Source of the DNA: an uncultured Prevotellaceae bacterium
GTDB lineage: Bacteria; Bacteroidota; Bacteroidia; Bacteroidales; Bacteroidaceae
Assembly: GCA_902763615.1 (NCBI GenBank)
Contig: CACWSX010000007.1
Coordinates: 1 to 64,000, forward strand
Direction: 5' to 3'
DNA length: 64,000 bases
In this document: positions 16,391 to 25,376 of the stretch, piece by piece
Position numbering within the stretch: position 1 is the stretch's first letter
Layout: every line of letters begins with the position of its first letter
Made by a program: the position numbers and the translations under genes
Notes under the pieces: generated by a model
What the model was told of the DNA's origin: nothing
Databases searched by the model: none
Seen by the model: the letters and a program-made list of their open reading frames with translations, nothing else

Positions 16391-18070
16391 TCAGAAACCG
16401 CCGAATGGGAAGGGCGCACCTCCGCCGGGGAAGGGTGCCCTTCCGCCACTGCCAAACGAAGATGATCCTCCACTACCAAATGGGTTAGGACCTCCACCGC
16501 CAAAGGGGAAACCATTACCAAACTGCATCTGGATCTCTTTGAGTTCTTGGATGCGAGGTTCCCAATCGCTATCAAAACGGTCGATGTTCTTATCGAGGAA
16601 AGCCAAACGGTCGGCAAACCATTGCTTCAGAATGGTGATCTCCTCCTCATAGCTGCTCACACGATAGGCAGTAAACATGGCAAGAGGATCGAAATTGAAG
16701 TTTCGCCCTGCAAACATTCCAAAACCACCGCCAAAGCCGCCACCGCCAAAGCCGCCGAAGCCACCACCAAAGCCACCCATCGGGGGCTGAGTCCCGTTCA
16801 TCGGCTGATGACTATTCATATGCTGTTGTCCGCCCATCGGAGACTGCGCTCTGTTTGACTGTTGCTGATTCTTGTCTACCAGCAGTTCCGGATAGGTCTG
16901 GAAATGATGGTCTTTAGCTTTCTGCAATAGTTTAGCCTGTTTATCTATGATAGCATAGAGATTTTTGGTACTGAGCACATTCTTACGGAGTTCCTGATAG
17001 CGCACCTTGACGGCTTTTCTAAAGGCTGGATCTTGTAACAGGCGCTGCCAGAAAGCAGGCGTGGGCTGGGTGTTACAACCTTCAAAACACCAATCCTCAA
17101 ATTGATTGGAACTACAGAAACTGTTGTTACCATATGCGAGGTTATAGTCCCACACAGGACCGGCATGAATTTTTCCGCCCGTACCGTCTTCATGCATCTT
17201 CTCTTTGTAAAAATAGGCACTTCGCTTATAACCATCAGCATTCAGACTCAGTTCGGTATGGATGAAATAGTCCACGAATGAGGGTACATCGATATAGCGT
17301 GCATAACCTTTCTGAGGATCGGCAAAGTCAGCCCCTTGAATGACGGCCTCCATCGTGTCAACATAATTTTGGATATACGCCATCTGCTCTGGCTGGAGAT
17401 TCTTTTTCTTAGGATAGATACACGACCATGTGATCTGGCTAGTCATAATACCCGGTCCCACGCCAGGCACTTTCGATGCAAAGGTAGCATCATCGTCATT
17501 GTAAGTATCAATACGGAGGATATAACCACCAGTAACGTCGCGACCTTTCACGTCCGACTTTTTCAGCTTGCTGACATCCACCCGTTCTTCTCCACGCTTT
17601 ATGGCTTCGCAGAGGATGTAGATGCCACGATAGTCGCCATTGAAGACCACTTCCACCATCTGGGTACGCGGTCCCCAGTGTCCCATCTCGCGCCACAGTT
17701 GGAAAGCCAGCGGGTCGCGCACCATCGACACATCATTATAAGGCGCCAACAGCACCCAGTCGCTATGGGCAGGCATACCCAATAGCGATACATCCTGCTC
17801 CTTACCATTTTCGTCACGAGTCTCAAAAGTGTACTTCTTCTGATTAAAACTGAGCGAGCTATTTCCACGCAGTTTGATGCCGATGGCACCATTGTAGCCT
17901 TCCATCTCCATGTGGGCCGTCACTTTTTTCTGGGCATTCAGTTCTGTTTCAGCCTGGATCGTGATAAGAGGCAGACCTGACGTCTGAGCATTCGCCTGAC
18001 AACCCGTCATCATAAGCATAGCCGCCATCAGGCAGCAAGATTTCCATAAAATCATAACTATACGTTTCAT
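16391..18070 (-). CDS. CotH-kinase-like lipoprotein with Phe-Gly-rich inserts
   Basis: The product has 559 residues; the ATG at 18070 is chosen because it lies just after a full promoter. A lipoprotein signal with MMTGC (Cys24) precedes a CotH domain: the FNQKKYTFETRDENGK region, VLLAPYNDVSMVRDPLAFQL, and WDYNLAYGN with the likely catalytic Asp. In Bacillus, CotH phosphorylates spore coat proteins; here the substrate would be extracytoplasmic and is unknown. About residues 424-447 are almost pure Gly and Phe (GGFGGGFGGFGGGGFGGGFG), and the last 40 residues are Gly/Pro/Phe/Ser-rich. Similar inserts occur in the GH8 and two GH43 proteins of this window. Confidence 0.82.
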   Translation of the reverse strand: MKRIVMILWKSCCLMAAMLMMTGCQANAQTSGLPLITIQAETELNAQKKVTAHMEMEGYNGAIGIKLRGNSSLSFNQKKYTFETRDENGKEQDVSLLGMPAHSDWVLLAPYNDVSMVRDPLAFQLWREMGHWGPRTQMVEVVFNGDYRGIYILCEAIKRGEERVDVSKLKKSDVKGRDVTGGYILRIDTYNDDDATFASKVPGVGPGIMTSQITWSCIYPKKKNLQPEQMAYIQNYVDTMEAVIQGADFADPQKGYARYIDVPSFVDYFIHTELSLNADGYKRSAYFYKEKMHEDGTGGKIHAGPVWDYNLAYGNNSFCSSNQFEDWCFEGCNTQPTPAFWQRLLQDPAFRKAVKVRYQELRKNVLSTKNLYAIIDKQAKLLQKAKDHHFQTYPELLVDKNQQQSNRAQSPMGGQQHMNSHQPMNGTQPPMGGFGGGFGGFGGGGFGGGFGMFAGRNFNFDPLAMFTAYRVSSYEEEITILKQWFADRLAFLDKNIDRFDSDWEPRIQELKEIQMQFGNGFPFGGGGPNPFGSGGSSSFGSGGRAPFPGGGAPFPFGGF

Positions 18071-18087
18071 ATCAGTTTCTTGGGGCG

Positions 18088-18119
18088 CAAAGATACAAAT
18101 AAGCGAGCAAATAAACAAA
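18088..18119 (-). promoter_or_regulatory. Promoter of the CotH gene
   Basis: Minus strand: TTTG (18119-18116), 20-bp spacer, TATCTTTG (18095-18088). The surrounding 38 bp closely match the promoter at 36771-36808. Confidence 0.7.
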
Positions 18120-18169
18120 TCTTTTTAAGTTTTTTGAATATCGTGCCATCCAATATTTGTTTTTTTTAT

Positions 18170-18177
18170 TACCTTTG
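18170..18177 (+). promoter_or_regulatory. -7 box for DUF4491-EamA
   Basis: TACCTTTG followed by CAGCC, 23 bp before the ATG at 18201. No -33 at standard spacing. Confidence 0.5.
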
Positions 18178-18200
18178 CAGCCAAATTAAACAGATACAAA

Positions 18201-18494
18201 ATGTATTTTACTGGCATTATCATCGCCATCATGACCTTTCTAACGATTGGCATCTGGCATCCAATTGTTATCAAGACGGAATATTACTGGGGCACAAGGC
18301 CTTGGGTGGTCTATCTGTTAATAGGCATCGCTTGCTGCATTGCTGCACTATTTATCGAGAACATCTACCTCTCGTCATTCCTCGGCGTATTCGGCGCTTC
18401 AGCTCTCTGGGGAATCGGCGAACTGTTCGCACAGAAGAGACGGGTAGAGAAAGGCTGGTTCCCAAAGAATCCCAAACGAACGTACACGAATTAA
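18201..18494 (+). CDS. DUF4491 family membrane protein
   Basis: A 97-residue protein with three predicted membrane helices (about 3-22, 34-52 and 55-75) and a basic cytoplasmic tail (FAQKRRVEKGWFPKNPKR). This matches DUF4491, a small Bacteroidetes/Firmicutes family without a known function. It starts the short plus-strand operon with the EamA transporter, 19 bp away, so a link to that exporter is possible but unproven. Confidence 0.82.
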   Translation: MYFTGIIIAIMTFLTIGIWHPIVIKTEYYWGTRPWVVYLLIGIACCIAALFIENIYLSSFLGVFGASALWGIGELFAQKRRVEKGWFPKNPKRTYTN

Positions 18495-18513
18495 CCATCA
18501 AAAGCTTACAAGG

Positions 18514-19413
18514 TTGAACAGACTATTATATCATTTGATAGCCTTTCTAGTGGTGGCAGTGTGGGGCGTAACATTCGTTTTCACCAAACTGCTACTTATC
18601 GCCGGACTGACGGCAGCACAAATCTTTGTGCTGCGTTTCGTCATAGCCTATCTGTTGCTTTTGGCCTACACGCTTACCTTCAAGCATTTCCGCCTGTTCA
18701 CCTCGTCGTGGCAGGACGAGTTACTAATGGTGGCATTGGGCGTGACGGGCGGCTCGCTCTATTTCCTCACCGAGAACAGCGCGATGATCTACACCACGAC
18801 CACGAACACCTCACTCATTGTCTGCCTTTGTCCGCTATTTGCAGCACTGCTCATCGCCCTATTCTTTCGTTCCCAGCGCCTGCATGGCATTCAGATTGTG
18901 GGCACGGTGATGGCAGCCATTGGCGTCATTATAGTAGTGCTCAACGGCCGCTTCGTGCTCCACCTTTCACCCTTGGGCGACACCCTTGCTTTCGGAGCCT
19001 GTCTCTGCTGGGCATTCTATTCGTTGCTCATGATTCCTGCCAGTATGCACTACGACACGGTGTTCATCACCCGTAAAGTGTTCTTCTACGGTCTGTTGTC
19101 GATGATTCCCTATTTTGTAATCTTCCCCGACCTACCTTCGCTCAGCGTGGTGCTGAGACCAGACGTTTTGGCCAACTTGCTATTCTTGGGCTGTGTCGCC
19201 TCCATGCTCTGTTTCCTGGCGTGGAACTGGGTCATCAAGAAACTGGGCGCCACCATCGTCACCAACTATGTCTATTTCAACCCCGTCACCACAGTGATCT
19301 TCGCTTGGCTCATTCTCTCAGAACGCATTACGGTTTATTTCCTCATCGGCACCTTGCTCATCCTCGTAGGCATGTACCTCTGCAACAAAGTCAGTCCTTC
19401 AAAGAGTAAGTGA
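18514..19413 (+). CDS. EamA/DMT-family transporter
   Basis: The 299-residue protein has ten predicted membrane helices in two EamA repeats (for example [20 protein letters not shown] and, in the second half, [19 protein letters not shown]), the drug/metabolite transporter plan. Substrates of this class range from amino acids to nucleotide sugars; none can be assigned. The only fitting start is a TTG at 18514, 19 bp after the DUF4491 stop: the frame lacks an ATG before about residue 70, and residues 1-30 are clearly part of the family. The last 23 bp overlap the end of the converging SIMPL gene. Confidence 0.85.
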   Translation: MNRLLYHLIAFLVVAVWGVTFVFTKLLLIAGLTAAQIFVLRFVIAYLLLLAYTLTFKHFRLFTSSWQDELLMVALGVTGGSLYFLTENSAMIYTTTTNTSLIVCLCPLFAALLIALFFRSQRLHGIQIVGTVMAAIGVIIVVLNGRFVLHLSPLGDTLAFGACLCWAFYSLLMIPASMHYDTVFITRKVFFYGLLSMIPYFVIFPDLPSLSVVLRPDVLANLLFLGCVASMLCFLAWNWVIKKLGATIVTNYVYFNPVTTVIFAWLILSERITVYFLIGTLLILVGMYLCNKVSPSKSK

Positions 19414-20083
19414 TGGTTGTCACCACGCGTAGCTTCTTGATATACGGTGTGTTCTGATCACGGTCGTCAATCTCGAACTGCCCTTGACCAGCAGTCTGGA
19501 TCTCACCAAGGTGCGCGTTGCTAGCCTCAGCAAATTGTTCAGCCGTCTTCTGAGCATTCTTAATCGCCTCAGCCATCATCTCAGGCTTCATTTGCTGGAA
19601 CGAGGCATATTCATAATCCGCATTGCTGGTTTCGATGGCCACCCCCTGTTTCAGCAACTCCGCCTGTCGAAAGATAGCCTTTTTCACTTCCTCCACTTTC
19701 TTAGTAGCCACAGTGATGGTTGTTGAAACGATATAACGGAAATTCTTGTTATTGTCGCCCCACTCACGAGCCTCAAGGTCGCTGATGGATGGCGGATTAA
19801 CCGTAATTTCCTTTTCTTCGAGTCCGTTCTGTTTCAGAAACTGCTTGATCTTGGTTGTCTGCAGGTTGATACTTTCATAGAGCATGGGCAAGTCATTGCC
19901 CGTCACTTTCGTACTGATGCTCCATGTCACCTTGTCGGCAGGCACCTCGCGCTCTGCCAGTCCCTTCACCGTCACCTTGCGGTCCTTGTTGGCAAAGTCA
20001 TTGATACCAGCCTTCACGAACCACCCTAAACAAATAATACCTACTGCAATGAGCGCAGCTGCAATCAAACGATTTTCTTTCAT
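19391..20083 (-). CDS. SIMPL (DUF541) domain protein
   Basis: The product has 230 residues: an N-terminal signal anchor ([18 protein letters not shown]), then a SIMPL domain beginning [19 protein letters not shown]. Family knowledge: exported or membrane-anchored proteins, named for a signalling-related mouse protein; bacterial members are linked to oxidative or envelope stress, but no reaction is known. The ATG at 20083 is used; a TTG two codons earlier is less likely. It lies 35 bp after aat and is probably the third gene of the metal ATPase-aat-SIMPL operon. Confidence 0.85.
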   Translation of the reverse strand: MKENRLIAAALIAVGIICLGWFVKAGINDFANKDRKVTVKGLAEREVPADKVTWSISTKVTGNDLPMLYESINLQTTKIKQFLKQNGLEEKEITVNPPSISDLEAREWGDNNKNFRYIVSTTITVATKKVEEVKKAIFRQAELLKQGVAIETSNADYEYASFQQMKPEMMAEAIKNAQKTAEQFAEASNAHLGEIQTAGQGQFEIDDRDQNTPYIKKLRVVTTITYSLKD

Positions 20084-20118
20084 ATCCAATTAGTTTTATC
20101 TCATTAAACATTAAATTA

Positions 20119-20778
20119 CTATTTACGGATGAGGGCAATGTACTCATCATAGGAGATATAGCGGCCACCCATGCTACGGAGGTGAGGCGTTTCGAACTGA
20201 CAGTCAATCATGAGTCCTCCACGACTCCCGAACAGACGGGCCAGAAAGATGAGGGCCAACTTCGAAGCACTAGGCACTAATGAGAACATGCTCTCGCCGA
20301 AGAAACACCTACCGAAGTTGACGCCATAGAGACCACCCACCAAGCGAATACCATCTGCCTGTTTTTCCCAGACTTCAACACTGGACGCAAAACCCTGATG
20401 ATGGAGTTCAGTATAGGCCTTTATAATGTCAGGGCCAAGCCAGGCGCCATCCTCAGTATTGCGGTTCTGGGCCGTAGCACATCCGCGTATAACACCATCG
20501 AAATCTTTGTTGATGGTGAGTCCGTACTGGTTTTTGTTGATCAGTTGACGCATGGAATGACTGATGTGAATTTCTTGGGGGAAGATCACAAACCGTTGCA
20601 ATGGGCAGTACCAAAGGGGGGCCTCGCGATTGCGAAACGAGAACCATGGGAAGAAGCCGTAGGAATAGGCCAGCAGCAGACGGTCGACGGAAAGATCGCC
20701 CCCCACAGCCACCAAACCATCATCCTCACCATAGTGGGGATCAGGGAACCAGAGTTTATCGTCTAATCGTACAATCAT
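20119..20778 (-). CDS. aat: Leucyl/phenylalanyl-tRNA-protein transferase
   Basis: The 219-residue enzyme has all landmarks of Aat: WFPDP near the N-terminus, GLVAVGGDLS, YSYGFFPW, WYCPLQRFVI, and GGLYGVNFGRCFFGESMFS. It transfers Leu or Phe from aminoacyl-tRNA to proteins with N-terminal Arg or Lys, which marks them for ClpS/ClpAP degradation (the N-end rule). It is soluble and cytoplasmic. Its start overlaps the end of the metal ATPase gene by 4 bp, so it is translated from that operon. The association with a metal exporter rather than clpS/clpA is unusual by E. coli standards. Confidence 0.95.
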   Translation of the reverse strand: MIVRLDDKLWFPDPHYGEDDGLVAVGGDLSVDRLLLAYSYGFFPWFSFRNREAPLWYCPLQRFVIFPQEIHISHSMRQLINKNQYGLTINKDFDGVIRGCATAQNRNTEDGAWLGPDIIKAYTELHHQGFASSVEVWEKQADGIRLVGGLYGVNFGRCFFGESMFSLVPSASKLALIFLARLFGSRGGLMIDCQFETPHLRSMGGRYISYDEYIALIRK

Positions 20779-22718
20779 ATCTTTAAAGCTCTCATCGCGT
20801 TAAGGACAGCAAGGACAGTAACACCCACATCGGCAAAGACAGCGAGCCACAGGGTGGCGAGACCAAAGGAGGCGAGGATGAGTACCGCCACTTTGACACC
20901 AATGGCAAACCACACATTCTGACGGGCGATGGCAAGGGTGCGTCTGGCAATACGGATGGCAAGGGCAATCTTCGATGGTTTGTCATCCATAAGTACGACA
21001 TCAGCGGCCTCAATGGCAGCATCAGAGCCAAGACCGCCCATCGCAATGCCCACATCGGCACGTGCCAGCACAGGGGCATCGTTGATGCCATCGCCCACAA
21101 AAGCGAAATTCGTCAGTTTTTCAACCTGAGCCACTTTGTCGGCAGGGAGGAGCTCGGCGTGGTATTCTGAGAGCCCTAAGGCCTGGGCCACATGGTTTGC
21201 CACCTCCTTGCGGTCGCCAGTAAGCATGACGGTCTTCTTCACCCCTAACGTCTGAAGAGCGGCAATGGCCTCAGCACTGTCGGACTTGATCTGGTCGTTG
21301 ATGACAATATGGCCGGCGTACTGACCGTCGATGGCAACATGGATAATGGTACCTACGTGATGACAATCATGCCATTTTGCCCCCACAGCATCCATCATCT
21401 TCGTATTACCGACATTGACCATCGAACATTGGCCATTGAACATTTTTACCCTCGCACGGATGCCATGACCAGCTATCTCCTCAACATCACTCACCAGACA
21501 ACCATCCGTAGCCTCATCAGGGAAGGCATCGCGCAGAGCCGCTCCAATAGGATGCGTGGAGAAGTGCTCAACATGAGCTGCGAGATGGAGCAACTGATGT
21601 TCATCACAAGTGTCCGGATGAACAGCCTCAACAGCGAACTGGCCATGTGTCAGCGTACCCGTCTTATCGAAGACAACAGTATCCACCTTCGCCAACACAT
21701 CCATAAAATTGGCACCCTTGATGAGAATACCTTTGCGCGAGGCGCCGCCTATGCCCCCAAAGAACGTAAGGGGTACGCTGATGACGAGGGCACAGGGACA
21801 AGAAACCACTAAGAACATCAGGGCGCGATATAACCACGTGGCGAAACTGCCACCAAAAAGTGTGGGGATGATAGCCAAGGCGAGGGCCAGAAAAACCACT
21901 ATAGGCGTATAGATGCGGGCAAAACGGGTGATGAAGGTCTCGCTCTGCGACTTGCGCTCGCCAGCATTCTCCACCAGACTGATAATCTTCGAGACTGTGC
22001 TTTCGCCAAAGGCTTTTGTGGTACGCACGCGAAGGACACCAGAAAGGTTGACGCAACCCGAGATGACCTCATCGTCTACGTTCACATCGCGAGGCAACGA
22101 TTCACCTGTCAAGGCTACGGTATTCAAGGCCGACGACCCCTCAATGACTACGCCATCCAAAGGCACCTTCTCGCCTGGTCTGATCACAATAACAGAACCC
22201 ACAGCCACCTCGTCGGGAGTGACATCCTCAACTCCTCCTCTCCTTCCCTCCTTCTCTCCTTCCAGATGTGCTACATCAGGTCGGATATCCATCAAATGCG
22301 CAATACTCTCGCGGCTCTTACCCTCAGCATAGCCTTCGAAGAGTTCACCTATCTGGAAGAAGAGCATGACGAAGACGGCCTCGGGAAACTCCGTCTCTGC
22401 CCCAGGCAGAAATCCGATGCACAAAGCACCGATGGTAGCAATCGACATGAGGAAATGCTCATTAAAGGCATCACCCTCCCTAATGCCCTCCCAGGCCTCA
22501 CCTAATGTCTCATGCCCTATTATTAAATAAGGTATAAGATAAACCAGCAGCAACTGCCAAGTCGAGAGGCTGAGATTCTTCTCCACCAATACAGCACCTA
22601 TCAACAACACAACTGTGATGCCGATAAGCCATAGCTGTTTTTTCAAACTATGTTCCTCGTGATGATGTTCGTGCTCGTGAGAGCAACTTTCGCAATGATG
22701 TTCATGAGAATGTGCCAT
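20775..22718 (-). CDS. P1B-type heavy-metal (Zn/Cd/Co-like) exporting ATPase
   Basis: The ATPase has 647 residues. The N-terminus is a His/Glu/Cys-rich metal tail (HSHEHHCESCSHEHEHHHEE) instead of a folded metal-binding domain. Membrane helices, the TGESLP actuator motif, the CPC transport motif (SCPCALV), the phosphorylated Asp in DKTGTLTHG, and GDGINDAPVL follow. The last helix region (GVKVAVLILASFGLATLWLAVFADVG) fits the Zn/Cd group. It pumps divalent metals out of the cytoplasm. The ATG at 22718 puts the His tail at the start; the frame extends further but lies upstream of the promoter. A palindromic TGCAAC box (22767-22784) just upstream of the -7 box suggests metal-responsive repression. 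Confidence 0.92.
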   Translation of the reverse strand: MAHSHEHHCESCSHEHEHHHEEHSLKKQLWLIGITVVLLIGAVLVEKNLSLSTWQLLLVYLIPYLIIGHETLGEAWEGIREGDAFNEHFLMSIATIGALCIGFLPGAETEFPEAVFVMLFFQIGELFEGYAEGKSRESIAHLMDIRPDVAHLEGEKEGRRGGVEDVTPDEVAVGSVIVIRPGEKVPLDGVVIEGSSALNTVALTGESLPRDVNVDDEVISGCVNLSGVLRVRTTKAFGESTVSKIISLVENAGERKSQSETFITRFARIYTPIVVFLALALAIIPTLFGGSFATWLYRALMFLVVSCPCALVISVPLTFFGGIGGASRKGILIKGANFMDVLAKVDTVVFDKTGTLTHGQFAVEAVHPDTCDEHQLLHLAAHVEHFSTHPIGAALRDAFPDEATDGCLVSDVEEIAGHGIRARVKMFNGQCSMVNVGNTKMMDAVGAKWHDCHHVGTIIHVAIDGQYAGHIVINDQIKSDSAEAIAALQTLGVKKTVMLTGDRKEVANHVAQALGLSEYHAELLPADKVAQVEKLTNFAFVGDGINDAPVLARADVGIAMGGLGSDAAIEAADVVLMDDKPSKIALAIRIARRTLAIARQNVWFAIGVKVAVLILASFGLATLWLAVFADVGVTVLAVLNAMRALKI

Positions 22719-22746
22719 ATCTTTGTTTCTTATTTCTTTTCGGCTG

Positions 22747-22754
22747 CAAAGGTA
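22747..22754 (-). promoter_or_regulatory. -7 box of the metal ATPase operon
   Basis: TACCTTTG on the minus strand, 28 bp before the ATG. The -33 region is occupied by the palindromic box at 22767-22784. Confidence 0.55.
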
Positions 22755-22766
22755 CGGCACATTCCA

Positions 22767-22784
22767 TGCAACTTGGTTGCAAAC
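22767..22784. promoter_or_regulatory. Palindromic operator candidate, copy 1
   Basis: TGCAACTTGGTTGCAAAC: 6-bp arms TGCAAC/GTTGCA around TTG. It lies 12 bp upstream of the -7 box of the metal ATPase promoter, where a repressor would block RNA polymerase. The identical 18-mer occurs at 24327-24344. Confidence 0.5.
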
Positions 22785-22796
22785 TTCTATTTATTC

Positions 22797-24203
22797 CTAC
22801 TTGACGGCAGATTCCGTCCTTATTGTCTTCTTACCGTTCTGTATGATGATGCCTCGATCGTTATCATTGGCAACATTCCCGTTCAGACGATAGGCCGGCT
22901 GGGATTCGGCAGCCCGGATATTCACACTTCGAACGGCAGAAGGAGCCTCATCGGACTTATAGGCTTCGCGCTGCAACACCTGCGTCATGCAATGCGCAGC
23001 GCCATAACCAGCAATAAGGCTTTCCAATGGAATCCACTCCACATTGACGCCTGCATCACGGAACCGCTGTTGCAGCGCGTCAGATTGTCCACCAACGGCC
23101 ATGATGTGGCGTGGGCCTATAGTGAGGAAGTTATTTGCATAATGCATCTCGTCGTCGTAGTCGATAGGAATAATCTGGAAGCCACGTCCACGTATGTACT
23201 CCACGAAGGGCTGATCGCGTTTCCAGAGCGTATATTCCTTGGTGCCCGGTTTTCTGGCCCAGATGTCGCAGGTATTGAATTCCGGGTCGGCAGGGCGCGC
23301 ATTCAGACGGCTGCTCACCATCGTACAGAGATCCTTGTCTATGATGTTGAAATGTGTGTCCAAGTGCATTTGCATCTGCCAGAACTTATGATCGCGAACC
23401 ACCACAATGGTGTCATGACCGAAAGCATCTGCTTCCAGCATCTGTCGAATACCCTCATCGTTAGTCCGCATGCCACAGCCAATAAGCGATATGTTGCCAG
23501 CAGGAATGTAGTCGCCGCCCTCCAATCGTCCCTCGCCTGTGATGCGCATGACGGGTTTCAATCCGAGGTGCTCATAGCAGAGATTGATGATTTCCGTCTC
23601 AGGCGCCCGCTGTTTGCTGTTCATGTTACAGATGACATGTCCACGGGGGGTCGTGATACTCTGATCGCGTGTGAAATAAAGGTTCATCAGCGGGTTCTGT
23701 ATATATTGCGCCTCGTAGCCCGTGTTGTTGTCCGTTTTTGAGAGTTTCACCGTGGGTTGCAGCAATATACAGCGTATCATGTCGTTACGGCTCATCTTCC
23801 GTAGCACCTCCTGCCTATAGGCTTCCGTCTTCTCAGCATTCTCATCGGGTATGCTGCTGATATCGTAAATCAGCACCTTTTCCGCGAGTGCCCTCAAGCT
23901 GTCTAAGCCAACCTCTTTCAAGATATCAGATACCTGGTGTACGCGTATACCGTTTGCTTCCAGCATTCTGATATAGCCCCGATGCTCCTCAGCAGCCTTA
24001 TCCACATCAAAGTAATCCTCAAACAGTCCTGCTGAGGGGTGAATAACGCCATTGAAAAGTTCCTGCCCGGGTGTGTGCATCAGGATGTCGCCCGCCTTCG
24101 ACCACTCAGCCTGCGGATAAACCATTTCTGTCGTCTCCTGCGCCTGCACGCCCATGCAGCACAACGCCATCATAGAGACAAACCACATTCTCATTTCTTT
24201 CAT
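22797..24203 (-). CDS. Exported arginine-deiminase-family protein
   Basis: The product has 468 residues and a Sec signal peptide (MWFVSMMALCCMGVQAQ). The ADI fold motifs are present in order: FTRDQ, EGGDYIPAG, the catalytic-His motif in MHLDTHFNIID, and the nucleophile region GAAHCMTQ with Cys405. It therefore should convert arginine, or a guanidino group on a peptide, to citrulline and ammonia, but outside the cytoplasm. The last 35 residues (QPAYRLNGNV, then RGIIIQNGKK) resemble the short C-terminal tail common on exported Prevotella proteins. Cytoplasmic ADI genes normally sit with arcB and arcC; these are absent. It has its own full promoter (24239-24270). Free arginine versus peptidyl arginine cannot be decided from sequence. 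Confidence 0.82.
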   Translation of the reverse strand: MKEMRMWFVSMMALCCMGVQAQETTEMVYPQAEWSKAGDILMHTPGQELFNGVIHPSAGLFEDYFDVDKAAEEHRGYIRMLEANGIRVHQVSDILKEVGLDSLRALAEKVLIYDISSIPDENAEKTEAYRQEVLRKMSRNDMIRCILLQPTVKLSKTDNNTGYEAQYIQNPLMNLYFTRDQSITTPRGHVICNMNSKQRAPETEIINLCYEHLGLKPVMRITGEGRLEGGDYIPAGNISLIGCGMRTNDEGIRQMLEADAFGHDTIVVVRDHKFWQMQMHLDTHFNIIDKDLCTMVSSRLNARPADPEFNTCDIWARKPGTKEYTLWKRDQPFVEYIRGRGFQIIPIDYDDEMHYANNFLTIGPRHIMAVGGQSDALQQRFRDAGVNVEWIPLESLIAGYGAAHCMTQVLQREAYKSDEAPSAVRSVNIRAAESQPAYRLNGNVANDNDRGIIIQNGKKTIRTESAVK

Positions 24204-24238
24204 TTTACACTACGTTTATATCCTTCGCAAATTTTATG

Positions 24239-24270
24239 CAAAGTTACACATTATTACTGAAACCACCAAA
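24239..24270 (-). promoter_or_regulatory. Promoter of the deiminase gene
   Basis: Minus strand: TTTG (24270-24267), 20-bp spacer, TAACTTTG (24246-24239). Confidence 0.68.
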
Positions 24271-24326
24271 TTCAGACTAACAAAATGGGGGCAGAGGCGA
24301 GGATATCGACGGCACCAGCCACTGCC

Positions 24327-24344
24327 TGCAACTTGGTTGCAAAC
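24327..24344. promoter_or_regulatory. Palindromic operator candidate, copy 2
   Basis: Identical 18-mer to the box in front of the metal ATPase, in the same orientation. It lies 80 bp upstream of the deiminase -7 box and 17 bp beyond the stop of the AbiEii-like gene. Confidence 0.45.
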
Positions 24345-24360
24345 ATCTTAATACTGCCAA

Positions 24361-25032
24361 TTAAATATTGACGTTCTTACTTTCTAACAATTTTGCCTTG
24401 ATATATTCCTGGATATCCAAGGCTGAGATATCATAAACAGGCAGAAGTTCCTCGAAGCCTTTCTCTTTTACAAACAATTTGCCATTAGTCAACATCGAGA
24501 GCAAACTACGAGAACGTAACTTATGTTCAGAATGTTCCAAAGCTGCATTTATCATCTTATTGATATCGCCACCTTCTTTCAAAATAGAATAGATATCATA
24601 ATAGTCCCTAAACTTCGATCGGCGAAGCATTGCTTCCATTTTCATCGCTCCAATACTCTCCATATCAGCTAAATACAAGTTGTTAAGATATGGAATTCTA
24701 ATCATTGAAGAGATGGCCTTACGAGGAGGAGCATAAAAAGACAGATTGACATCCTCAAAATTGAACGATACAAAATTGAAACCTCCTACTTCATATTTCT
24801 TAACCTCGCCAACACTCTCAAGTTCTTTCTTGATATCAGGCCAGTTCACATCACATTTATCATTCTTTTTCTTCTGCCATATCATAAAGTCCAAGTCCTC
24901 ACTTTGTCGTTTTTCTATCTGTAACGACAAAGCCGTTCCCCCAACAAGCGTAAAGGGCTTGATACATTCTAAACGGGAAATCGCATCAAAGACCTTTCCC
25001 GTATGTGGAGCTAAAGATTTTGAATGTTCCAT
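24361..25032 (-). CDS. AbiEii/AbiGii-type nucleotidyltransferase toxin
   Basis: The protein has 223 residues. The minimal nucleotidyltransferase core is visible: LVGGTALSLQ followed by RQSEDLDFMIW (the GG/S-DxD pattern), then a helical C-terminal domain (FRDYYDIYSIL). AbiEii proteins are the toxins of type IV toxin-antitoxin and abortive-infection systems, transferring nucleotides to tRNA or similar targets. The ATG at 25032 directly follows the stop of the upstream gene (TAG, one base, ATG); the frame can be extended to a TTG at 25044. The base composition is more AT-rich than the flanking housekeeping genes, which suggests transfer. Confidence 0.85.
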   Translation of the reverse strand: MEHSKSLAPHTGKVFDAISRLECIKPFTLVGGTALSLQIEKRQSEDLDFMIWQKKKNDKCDVNWPDIKKELESVGEVKKYEVGGFNFVSFNFEDVNLSFYAPPRKAISSMIRIPYLNNLYLADMESIGAMKMEAMLRRSKFRDYYDIYSILKEGGDINKMINAALEHSEHKLRSRSLLSMLTNGKLFVKEKGFEELLPVYDISALDIQEYIKAKLLESKNVNI

Positions 25033-25033
25033 G

Positions 25034-25366
25034 CTATGCAGCAATTATTCGATTGATATGACGAGTTTCCAAACTTTTCACATAGGCTTCAGGTCGCTTA
25101 GCACCAAAGTAATACCAAGCATAGAGGATATTGTACTGGCGAAACATTTCTCCTTGAGGGGCTACTCGATCCAACCAGACACGTTTCACTTTCTTATAGC
25201 CAAAAAGAGGAAAGAGCCGATTTATGTCATCAATATCAAGATATAGTAAGACATGTTCAATCAGAGCCTCATCGGAGATATCAACCATCTTCGAAACATC
25301 GTAAGACCAGAAGCAATTCTCTTCTTTCAACTTACGAAACAAATACGCTCTTACATCTTCAATCAT
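25034..25366 (-). CDS. Small partner of the AbiEii-like toxin (DUF6922-like)
   Basis: A 110-residue soluble protein with aromatic and basic residues (RAYLFRKLKEENCFWSYDVS, then PLFGYKKVKRVWLDRV). Small proteins of this kind (DUF6922-like, from memory) often precede AbiEii toxins in Bacteroidetes, and the single-base spacing to the toxin supports an antitoxin role. No classical AbiEi wing-helix is evident. The ATG at 25366 is fixed by the promoter at 25377-25407; the frame continues upstream of that promoter without meaning. Confidence 0.65.
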   Translation of the reverse strand: MIEDVRAYLFRKLKEENCFWSYDVSKMVDISDEALIEHVLLYLDIDDINRLFPLFGYKKVKRVWLDRVAPQGEMFRQYNILYAWYYFGAKRPEAYVKSLETRHINRIIAA

Positions 25367-25376
25367 ATCTTCGCTG

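Noticed and set aside
22767-22784. TGCAAC palindrome as a terminator
   Set aside because: Six-bp stem with a 3-nt loop and no T-tract; the exact repeat near a second promoter fits an operator better.
22650-23741. Plus-strand frame opposite the deiminase and metal ATPase start
   Set aside because: Antisense to the deiminase, whose motifs are intact. No promoter or family support.
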